A stretch of DNA of 18,281 nucleotides from Conidiobolus incongruus B7586. Lineage: Eukaryota; Entomophthoromycota; Entomophthoromycetes; Entomophthorales; Conidiobolaceae. The translations under genes and the position numbers were made by a program. This document shows positions 10,336 through 18,281 of the stretch, one piece after another; within the stretch, counting starts at the first letter, position 1; the number at the start of each line of letters is the position of its first letter. The notes under the pieces are model-generated. The model saw only the letters and a program-made list of their open reading frames with translations, did not search any database and had not been told where the DNA came from. The stretch spans positions 1 through 18,281 of the forward strand of contig JNEM01013619.1 in the NCBI GenBank assembly GCA_000697335.1. The letters run 5' to 3'.

Positions 10336-12708
10336 ATGAGTTTCAATAAATGTATTTGAGGTCGCCACTCCAGGATTGGGGACTGAGGTTTTATTCCACT
10401 AAAAGAACTCAAAACTCTGAAACTCACCAATTAAACAGTTTAGACACTATTGAACCTCAGTTTCAATTTGACGAAGGAGAAATTGGTGAAAACGTTGAAG
10501 ATAACAAACAAAATGGTGAAGATGAATATTTGAAAGAAATAAAAGATAAATGTTACGACGATAGAAAGTCCAGGAGTCGCGACAGGAGTTATCATAGTAA
10601 GATAGTAAATCGCCGAGTCCTAGAGGTAGAGGTAGAGATAGAGATAGATATCGCAAGGATGACAAGTATCGTAGAGAGTCTAGAGATAGAAAGTATAGAT
10701 CTCGAAGTCCTTCAGACTCACGTCACTCCAAAAAATCGCGAAATAAATCGATCATACTTCAAAGACTGTGACTACAGAAAATGGTAAAGATGATACCAAA
10801 ATTTCGGAGAATAACAGTGGCAAAGGTGCAATGAAAGAAACTAAAGATTACCAAGGAGAGGATGATGATAAGAATGATATCAATTTGGAATCGTCGTCAA
10901 GCGGCCAAAGTATAACCAAAGCTTTAGAAGAGTTTAGAAAACGAAGACTGGTTCTAATGTAACAGGTGGCCCTTAAAAATCCCAGTGTCCAATATATTAT
11001 TTCTGAAGATATTCCTTTGACGAGTGTGCCATCGTCTCCAGCTGCTTTGGAATATACCAGTATACCTCAATCGCCAAATTTGGATGGTTTTGGAATTAGA
11101 AAAATATGAAACTAAGCCTGCATTGAATATTAATGATGCGACTGGCGATTAAGTGCTTGCAGCCGATAACAATCCTAATGAGGATCGAGTTCAAGATGAT
11201 TTTAAGAGAGAACATGATATCAATGTTACGAATGATGTTACCAACTATACCGAAGAGGACGATTTCGATGATATGCTCAGTTTGAAACCTACCAATATAG
11301 AAATTAATCAACTCAACCCAGTTGATGCAAAAGTAAATTTATTATCAAAAATCCCCATTTACACAGTACTAATTAAATATAATTTAGAATTCTGTATCCA
11401 CTCTGCCCACAAATACTTTAACAGCAGTCAACGTCTAATCATTGGATAATCGTGATGACGATAAAGGCTACTACAGTAAGTTCAAAATTCAATATTTTTT
11501 AAATATCAAACTGAGCATTGATTCAAATAGTGGTCACACCCGGAGAAGTCCTAAACCAACGCCATTGCGTGAGTTCCATATTAGGCAAAGGTGCATTCAA
11601 TGCAGTTGTCAATGCTCTCGATCTCAAGATCGAAATTAAAGAAACCGTAGCCATCAAATCCATCTCCAGTTATCCAGTAATGTAAATTAACTATCATTTC
11701 ATCAGTTTTCAATCGACTAACCAACACATTAGGTATAAAGCAGGACTCAAAAAAACCTCCATCTTAAAGAAATTAGGGAACGTAGATCCCCATGGCAAAA
11801 AGCACGTGATCAAACTCATCAACCCTTTTGAGCATCGTCGCCACCTGTGCCTTGTATTCGAGTCTATATCCTTCAACTTGCGAGAAGTGTTGAGAAAATT
11901 TGACAAGCAGCCCGGTATTAACCCCAAAGCTGTGAAAGTCTACCCCCAACACATTTTCTTAGCATTTTCTCTCTTACATAAGTTGTTTTTAATTCATGCG
12001 GATTTGAAACCAGACATTATTTTAGTAAGTTTGATATATTTACGATTTTATTGATTATTAATTAATTTTTATTTAGGTTAACGTGTCTTATAATACCGTC
12101 AAAGTATGCGATTTGGGATCAGCATGTTACCAAAATGGAGGAGAAATTACTTCCTATCTCGTGAGTCGATACTACAGAGCACCCGAAATCAGTAAGTTCA
12201 TTGAATTATCAATCAATTAATTAATTCTAACATATTTCTAGTTCTAGGTCATCCCTACAGTTGCTCCATTGACATTTGGTTCATAGGGTGCACCCTATAT
12301 GAGCTGTACACGGGCAGCATTCTATTCCCAGCGCATAGTAATAACCATATGCTGTACTTGATGCAACAACTCAGGAGCAAATTCCCCAACTGTATGATTC
12401 ACAAAGACATATTAAGTCACCTCTACTTCGATCACAATAACCAATTCCTCCTTAATGAAATCGACCCCATCAAACAATTTCCTATCCAAAAACCCGTAAA
12501 TTTTCCACTGAATCTGCAAAAAGATTTGTAAATGGAATTGAGGATTGATGATGCGGACAAAGGTAGTGAAGAGCAAACACTCTTAATGCACCTTTTGGAC
12601 CTTTTGGAAGTTTGTGTAACCTTTAATCTGGAGAAGAGATTTACTATTAAACAATGTTTAAAATCATCTTTTCCTCAAGGTAAATGTTTAGAAATTGAAA
12701 TAAATTAG
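10336..12708 (+). pseudogene. prp4: Prp4 (PRPF4B-type) spliceosomal kinase, unprocessed pseudogene
   Basis: Prp4 is a nuclear kinase that phosphorylates tri-snRNP components during spliceosome activation. The remains are collinear with the family. They are an acidic start, an RS-rich stretch near 10545-10745, an acidic linker, DNRDDDKGYY (the family's DNWDDAEGYY) near 11445-11475, GKGAFNAVV, VAIK, HLCLVFESISFNLREVL, HADLKPD, CDLGSA, YLVSRYYRAPEI and GCTLYELYTGSILFP. Five introns keep GT-AG ends: 11333-11387, 11476-11530, 11682-11732, 12025-12076 and 12192-12241. The copy is therefore a DNA duplicate or a decayed original, not a retrocopy. At least three frameshifts lie in the N-terminal half (near 10600, 10765 and 11080). 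In-frame TAA stops lie near 10960, 11150, 11438 and 12529. The catalytic-loop Asn is Ile (HADLKPDI), and the helix-C segment lacks its Glu. An essential kinase would need another, intact copy. Homology is sure; the pseudogene call is nearly so. Confidence 0.9.
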
Positions 12709-12987
12709 TGATTAAGTCGATTTTATTCATGATTTATATAGTTTATTTTTGAATTGAATGGTTTAATATAAATTAAATATTTTATTTTAAACAAATTTTA
12801 ATTTAATTCATTTTAAATTATATTAATTTTTTTAATTTCAATTTCAAGTCTATTAAATTTATAATTTTAAAATTAATTTTATTTTTTATTTTATTTGTAG
12901 TGAATTCAATATAAAAAGTTTCTTTTTTAGGTATACTGGATTAAGAGTTAGCAATAAAATAAATATTTACACTTATATATTTTCCTT

Positions 12988-14943
12988 TTAATTTTGTTTC
13001 AATTTAGGCATCTCTTTCAACTTTCCTTCCGACTTCAACCACTTCAGAGCTAGGTGTCCAGCAACAAGTCCCAGAATTACCATAAACTCTCCCAGTACCA
13101 ACCACTTGACAATACTTTGCACAGTATGCAACTCCTCTCTAATAGTCTGTAATTCAGTTCTGCTACGTTCTCCCACAATATCGATCACTTTCATAAGCCG
13201 GAACCATTCTTTTCTCTGTAGTCTTCGAAGTGCGTAGAGTTTTCTATTGAGAGTGGCATTGAGGAACAGGTACGACTGCATGAGTTGATCCCTCTGGTCA
13301 CTTTGAAATTCTACCAATGCAGTGTTGAATCCTTGGGTTTGAACTTGCAAATAATCTTGGAGGAGAGAGAATTCGCGCTCGAGTTTGGTGAGTCGTTGCG
13401 TTATGGATTTGAAGACATTGTCCCCATGATCGTCATCATCGTCGTCTTGAGCGGGTGATGGATTCGTAGCAGGAGAAGGTAACGGTGCCAATGTCGGAAT
13501 CAATTTAGGTGCCTCCGTAAATGGCTCCGGGGGTGTGGGACTCGGTGGCAGGTCAATGAATGGCTCCATCAGTGGTGGGGGTGGTAGGAAACAAATATCG
13601 TGGTCGTGGAGATGTGCGGACGATAAGGGTGGAGGAAATTTGAGATCGGACGGCTGGTCGGTGGGTTGGACTGACTGGGTTGGCATTGTGGATGTGATAT
13701 TGTTTGTGGGTTGCTCGGATATTGGTGGCGGGATTGGCCTAATAGTGGATTGGGACGAGTTGGATGTCACTTCAAATACTGAGACTGACGTGGGGAAGTC
13801 GTCAGTTGTGAAATGGGAGCGATGATGGAGGATTTGGTCAGTTAATGTACATAGTGTGGGGGGCTCCTTGGGCAGCTCTGCAGGCTGTGGTTTAGGGTGT
13901 TCTGCTTGTGTAGGCGATGGTGGAGGTATATTCGTATTATTGTTCGATGGGTTAGAAGTTGTTGATGCAGTATTTTCAGATTCAGAGGTAGTTGCACTCT
14001 CATCAATCTGAGTACTTTGGTCATCATCTTCATCAAGGCTACCTCTTTTACCACGATGATCCTCTAACATTGTGACGCCATGAACGATAACTTGTGTAAC
14101 AGGACAGTAAAATTCATTACCGTAGTGGGATAAGAGATCAATTCTCAAATATTTTACGAATCTGCGTTTTGAACCCTCCCCCAATAACGTATTAAATCTC
14201 TGTAACTTCTTCAAATTGTTGGCTGTATACACTCCCAACGAGAACCATCCCTCATCCGGTGTTGGTGGATAATTCATAGATACAGATATTCTAATCTCTT
14301 TAAAATTAGAACTAAAGTATTCTAAATTACCTAAAATTGCACTTGTAACCCAAATCGTATCACATAATTCGATCTCAATAAATTTTTCTTTGTAGTTACA
14401 TTCATTCATGAGGTAAGTGTCTTTATCCTTTTTCAGAATATTATTCTTAGATTTGGCACTCTTATTCGTCTTCAACACTTTGGCACCACAACTGGCATCC
14501 GCATAATTGTACCGTCCTTCCTTATCTACAAAAATAGTCCCTGTAGGACGACTTTCTACTATAGGTATCTTTGGAAGTTGGGGTGATTCCGTTTCTGAAG
14601 AAAGTGGTGGGTCCAAAGGTGGAAATTGCCACTTTTCAGTCCTACCCCCCTCCTTTTCCTCATTAGACGTTTGCTTCCCCGAACTCTGTTGTTTCCACTC
14701 CTGAAAAGAAGGCAACTTCACAGGTGGATAAATTGTATATGTAGGTAATTGATATGTCTGGGGTTGTAGAAAGTCCAGCGCTTTATCTTGAGGCCCTCTC
14801 TCCACCTTCTGTTCATAATTCCCAGTCGCTGGAGATATTGGTTTTATAAAGATTTGATTCTGACTCCAGTTATTATAGTTGTTGATATTGTAAATTGGAA
14901 TTAAACAACTTGTACAGATTATGTAAAAGGGTATCAACTTCAT
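12988..14943 (-). CDS. SLP1: Slp1/SUCO-type SUN-domain ER membrane protein
   Basis: This intronless gene encodes 651 residues. The order is a signal peptide (about 1-19, MKLIPFYIICTSCLI), a Pro-rich segment (60-140) and a SUN domain of the Slp1/SUCO class (about 143-293). The domain shows YADASCGAKVLKTN, FIEIELCDTIWV, EYFSSNFKEIRISVS, KYLRIDLLSHYGNEFYCPV and VHGVTMLE. A Ser/Thr/Pro-rich linker (300-500), a six-Asp run (500-505), coiled-coil helices (about 508-610), one membrane segment (about 612-633) and a short basic tail ending KLKQN follow. In yeast, Slp1 works with Emp65 at the ER, reported to protect folding soluble proteins from degradation; human SUCO is related. The layout predicts a type I protein with a lumenal SUN domain. 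N-glycosylation sequons include N160, N395, N415 and N562. The start is the only ATG giving a signal peptide. The gene converges on the kinase relic with a 279-bp gap. An inverted CCAAT (ATTGG at 14973-14977) lies 30 bp upstream. Confidence 0.92.
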   Translation of the reverse strand: MKLIPFYIICTSCLIPIYNINNYNNWSQNQIFIKPISPATGNYEQKVERGPQDKALDFLQPQTYQLPTYTIYPPVKLPSFQEWKQQSSGKQTSNEEKEGGRTEKWQFPPLDPPLSSETESPQLPKIPIVESRPTGTIFVDKEGRYNYADASCGAKVLKTNKSAKSKNNILKKDKDTYLMNECNYKEKFIEIELCDTIWVTSAILGNLEYFSSNFKEIRISVSMNYPPTPDEGWFSLGVYTANNLKKLQRFNTLLGEGSKRRFVKYLRIDLLSHYGNEFYCPVTQVIVHGVTMLEDHRGKRGSLDEDDDQSTQIDESATTSESENTASTTSNPSNNNTNIPPPSPTQAEHPKPQPAELPKEPPTLCTLTDQILHHRSHFTTDDFPTSVSVFEVTSNSSQSTIRPIPPPISEQPTNNITSTMPTQSVQPTDQPSDLKFPPPLSSAHLHDHDICFLPPPPLMEPFIDLPPSPTPPEPFTEAPKLIPTLAPLPSPATNPSPAQDDDDDDHGDNVFKSITQRLTKLEREFSLLQDYLQVQTQGFNTALVEFQSDQRDQLMQSYLFLNATLNRKLYALRRLQRKEWFRLMKVIDIVGERSRTELQTIREELHTVQSIVKWLVLGEFMVILGLVAGHLALKWLKSEGKLKEMPKLKQN

Positions 14944-15577
14944 AATTTTTATAATAGTAATCTAGAAATTTTATTGGAATAAAGGTTAATTATTAGTTAG
15001 AAACCTTAAAATAAAGAAATTACCTAATTTTAATTAGATTTTATTATTCAACTTTTCTTAAAACTTAAACTGATAATTTTCAAAATGCTAAAAAATATAT
15101 AAACACAAATAAAAATTTTTATATATAAAATTTAATAAAAGATGTATTTAAATCTAATAAATAATTGATGATATTTTTAATATCCAAAAAATCAAAATTT
15201 TGAAAAAGTTTATTATTTTATTCACTTAGATAAATAAACTGATTATTATATATTTTGTAGACTAGTACAAATTAATAATTATACAGTTGTCAATTTATGT
15301 TTCTTCAATATTATGGGATTTGAATAGGACTTTACAATCCGCCATTAATTCTATTTTATAATAGGACGCGACGTTTTATTCAATCATCCATTATTTCTTA
15401 TCAATAAATCTCAAATTCCCAACTAACAATTGGATTTTAAATCATCCAAGAATTATTAACGTAGTACAAATTTAATATAAAAATTTGATGGAACATGAAT
15501 AATTCGGTTTTTATGCCACAATTAAAAATTTCAAACGTAGTTGAATATTATAGGCTCTAAATTTTCTTAATATTAAT
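14944..15577. other. AT-rich region upstream of the SUN-domain gene
   Basis: This presumably holds the SUN gene promoter on the minus strand, but no clear core element stands out from the A/T background. The part from about 15300 is somewhat richer in G/C and, on the minus strand, could be the remains of the 3' part of the HMG-box gene. No readable frame supports that. Confidence 0.4.
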
Positions 15578-15757
15578 ATTATTTTGATTACTAGCTTCTT
15601 TAGCTTCTCCCAATATTTTTTCATTCTATATCCAACTTGGTTAAATTTAATGTTTTGGTAAGATCCTGATAGTTTTGATAACTCCTGAATATTTTTAATA
15701 ATAATTATTGAACCATAATTTTAGTTGAAAGATGAAGCTATTGGGAGGGGGGTGAGA
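15578..15757 (-). pseudogene. HMG-box DNA-binding domain relic
   Basis: Read on the minus strand, 15754-15722 gives HPPPNSFILFQLKL. This matches the start of fungal MATA-type HMG boxes, whose signature is RPPN(A/S)FILYR. In a shifted frame it continues ELSKLSGSYQN (family EISKIIG.W..L) and MKKYWE, then in another frame AKEASNQNN (family A.EAK..H). The order and spacing fit one HMG box of about 60 residues broken by frameshifts. It therefore looks like a decayed transcription-factor or mating-type-like gene. The local run of G on the plus strand (15743-15752) is simply the proline codons. The sequence up to about 15860 is also richer in G/C and may be its N-terminal part. Several frame changes in so short a stretch make this a relic, not a gene. 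Confidence 0.5.
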
Positions 15758-16122
15758 ATGATTTCATTTGTAGTAAATAATGTCGAATTGATTGTTTTAT
15801 TGAACTAAGCCAAATCAGATCTTTGATGAGTCACTTGAAAATTGTGACGTTTTTTAATTGATTGTTTTGCTTCTATGAATTTAAATTAACATCCAAACTA
15901 TTGTTGCATAAATTATTAGGTGTTAATATTTTTTCGGATGAATTATTGGCGTAATTTATTCATCATTTCTAAATTAATAAAAATTTATGGAAATGAAAGT
16001 TTCTATGCTAAAAATCGATTTTAAAAAACACTAATAATTTTATATAAAATATATTCTGTATAGATATTGTTAAAATATCTAAGAATATAATATCATAGAA
16101 TCAGCTATATTTATTTCTAATT

Positions 16123-16377
16123 ATGTCAGGATCAGACTTTTAATATTTGTATTTATCAGATAATATCTTTTATAATATCAACAAAACTGGTTTTTCACAA
16201 ACCTCTGTTTACAAAATAGCATAAAAATTGGAACCAAATAATATTCTATCAAGATCCACAATTTATCAATTTATTAGATTTGTTTAGATTTCAAAATTGA
16301 GTTTCAAATTTTTTGTATGTTTAAAAACTTGTTTGATATGGTATAATTTTAATTCATTATTTTCAAAGAGTATGTAA
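16123..16377 (+). pseudogene. Possible decayed coding relic with a helix-turn-helix look
   Basis: One frame from the ATG at 16123 (MSGSDF) runs 85 codons with only three internal stops, far fewer than expected at this base composition. The readable part includes SDNIFYNINKTGFSQTSVYK and, after one stop, LSRSTIYQFIRFV. The phrase GFSQTSVYKIA resembles a helix-turn-helix recognition segment, as found in transposases and regulators. That resemblance is slight. I cannot name a family, and chance is not excluded. Confidence 0.25.
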
Positions 16378-16833
16378 AAATTTTACAATTCCAAAAAAAT
16401 GAAAGGATAGTATGATTAAAATATACTTAAAACAAATTGATTAATATAAAGTAATCAATTTTAATTAATTGTTTTCATTATAAATTAATGTTATTTCTTA
16501 AGAATAAATATGATATTTTATTATTTTAGATTATTTCATCCCATAATAATCGTCTTTTCATCGGCGAATAAATTATAGAGATTGATTTTTCAAACTAGAA
16601 TTTCTAAATATCGTTAATAATTTTAAATTAATATATAACTTGACTCTAAATAACACGTTGTTATTAAATAATTTTTTATGAAGCATAATTTAAAAATTAA
16701 ATTAATAAATTTTATTAAAATTTGAAATTTATAATATAACATTATTATATAAAATTCAATATAATTTAAAATTTATCATTAATTTATAATAATTGAATAT
16801 AATATGATGAAACAAATTGAATTATATTAATTG

Positions 16834-17236
16834 ATGACTGTAGTTGTGGGAGGAAATAGAATTTTAGAGATTAAATAGGGAATCATCAGTGGTAAACAAT
16901 AGATTACCACAAAATTAAGGTAAATTAAGGGATTCACCAAATTAGGTGAAAGTAGCTTATTACAAATACAATAAATATCTCATGCTTGTTGCAACTCAAT
17001 ACTTTTGTGAAAGTTATAAGGAAAGCTTAGAGACTGGATATTTTTGGAATGAAGATAAAAAAGATATGTTTATTAGTTTGTTTATGATAATTTTATATTA
17101 TCTCCTATAGTTGATTTTTATAGATAGGAATGGCTTAATGACAGAAAGGAACATAACTACCTAGTTTAAGGAATAGGTGTTTTTCAATATAACTTCTTGA
17201 CTCAGTCTGGCAATTGCAATTTCTTGAGTGATTAAC
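16834..17236 (+). pseudogene. Unidentified decayed coding region
   Basis: This island is visibly richer in G/C than its flanks and its reading frames look coding. From the ATG at 16834 one frame begins MTVVVGGNRILEIK and, past three stops, continues as GFTKLGESSLLQIQ near 16930-16970. A second frame reads LMLVATQYFCESYK, then ESLETGYFWNEDKKDMF and a hydrophobic stretch, and goes on through RNGLMTERNIT to another hydrophobic stretch ending near 17230. About eight stops, nearly all TAG or TGA, and one frame change break it. The hydrophobic stretches suggest a membrane protein. I do not recognise the family. A short hairpin (GTGGTAA and TTACCAC, 16889-16910) lies inside. Confidence 0.35.
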
Positions 17237-18281
17237 AAGATTATCATATATCAAATTAATATTTTTTATTTTCAATAATTTTGGTGATATTTTTGATAAA
17301 TATCTAATATTTAAAAGATAACTTTTTTTATTAGAGATTGAAATTTAATAATTTAACAAATGATTTTTTTAATGTTTTTTTCTATTATAAATATATTTTT
17401 AAACCCCTAATATAATGATAATTATATAGGTTATAATCTATTGAATATTCTGAATATAGTAGTTTTTTTAATTCATATATATATATATAATTTTCATAGC
17501 TTTTGTATAATATATTATGTAAATATTAATATAATTTATATATTTCAAACTTTTATTATAAATTTAACAATAAGAAATAATTTTATTTAATAAAAAATAT
17601 TATTATTTTTATTAATTAGTTTTATTTTTATTTATATAGACCATATATCTTTATAATCTGTTATTAATAACTATTATTAATATAAATATAATATTTATTC
17701 ATTCAAATTTATTAAAATAATTATTTTATTTTATTTTAATATTTGGTATTAATTTAAAATAAATAATTATATAATAATATTTAAGACTTTTAATTATCAT
17801 GATTGAATAAAAAAACCTTTATCTTTGTTTATAATTAAATATATTTTATTTAATTATAGTTATTTTAACTAGTTTAATATATATATTTTATATTAATTAA
17901 CTTAACCATATTTAAGCTTAAATATATATTATATTTATATAATTATTAAAGAAAAATATTAAAAATTATTTAATTAAAATAAATGATAGTTTTTATTATA
18001 TTATTTATCTTTTTAATTTAAGAAATAATAATATAGAAATTTATTTTCCAAATTTTAATAAATTTTGAATTATATTTTTTTTAACTTCAAAATCATAAAT
18101 CTAATAATAAATGGTAATATTGAGTAAAATATTATTTTAATTGATTTTTTTATTAATTTTAATTTTTTTTATAAAATTTATATTGAGATTGTAATGTTAT
18201 TAAAATGAAAATTTTTCATATTTATTATCTAGATTAAATATAGTATTATTTAATACTAAATATTTATTAAATAATATTCTT
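17237..18281. other. Extremely AT-rich region, no gene seen
   Basis: The last kilobase is nearly pure A/T with stops in every frame. It includes a short (AT)n run at about 17475-17489. I see no RNA gene, repeat array or decayed gene in it. Confidence 0.6.

Noticed and set aside
10944-12534. A variant genetic code in which TAA is read as Gln
   Set aside because: The long intact frames of PMT2 and the SUN gene use CAA for Gln, contain no internal TAA and end in TAA at sensible family ends. The kinase copy also has frameshifts, so decay is the simpler reading.
13535-14704. Plus-strand frames of 96 and 65 codons within the SUN-domain gene
   Set aside because: They are mirror frames of the Pro/Ser/Thr-rich coding sequence on the minus strand; the Gly/Trp-rich content is what antisense proline codons give.
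15740-15754. The G-rich run in A/T-rich DNA as a possible G-quadruplex or regulatory element
   Set aside because: It is the complement of consecutive proline codons of the HMG-box relic, and there are not four separated G runs.
15827-15833. TGAGTCA, a perfect AP-1/Gcn4-type site
   Set aside because: It is nearly 900 bp upstream of the SUN gene and lies in the G/C-richer stretch next to the HMG-box relic, where decayed codons explain it as well.

Overview
The window is very AT-rich eukaryotic nuclear DNA, most likely from a fungus. Introns are short (about 50-70 bp) with GTAAGT/GTAAAT donors and TACTAAT-like branch sites. Genes are separated by long stretches of almost pure A/T. The recognisable genes are a fungal-type PMT2 protein O-mannosyltransferase, a Slp1-type SUN-domain protein, a Prp4 splicing kinase relic, an F-box/irregular-LRR pair and a fungal-style HMG-box relic. 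An F-box family plus this base composition recalls early-diverging, Conidiobolus-like fungi, but that placement is inference.

Layout. 1-1699 is AT-rich with no gene. 1764-3275 (+) is an intact single-exon F-box/LRR gene with a TATA box just upstream. 3885-5195 (+) is a decayed paralogue of it, with a TATAAATAGG element still upstream. 5196-6613 is AT-rich and holds an (AT)n run and an inverted repeat. 6614-9652 (+) is a nine-exon PMT2 gene of 855 codons, whose third exon is only 15 bp. 10336-12708 (+) is an unprocessed Prp4-kinase pseudogene that keeps five introns. 12988-14943 (-) is an intronless SUN-domain ER membrane protein, convergent with the kinase relic. 15578-15757 (-) is a small HMG-box relic. 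16123-16377 and 16834-17236 (+) look like decayed coding sequence of unknown identity. The rest, to 18281, is AT-rich.

Working together. Three intact genes are visible. PMT2 (ER O-mannosylation) and the SUN protein (ER membrane, with a C-terminal KxKxx retrieval signal) both act in the ER. The SUN protein's long Ser/Thr/Pro-rich lumenal linker is the kind of region PMT enzymes modify. They lie on opposite strands about 3.3 kb apart, so co-regulation is not shown. The F-box gene would supply a substrate adaptor for an SCF ubiquitin ligase. Much of the remainder is a graveyard: one dead F-box copy, one dead kinase, one HMG relic and two unidentified relics. I found no clear mobile element, CRISPR array, tRNA or rRNA, and no evidence of a wholly new system. 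The best leads are the lumenal charged insertion and microexon in PMT2, and the decaying Prp4 copy.
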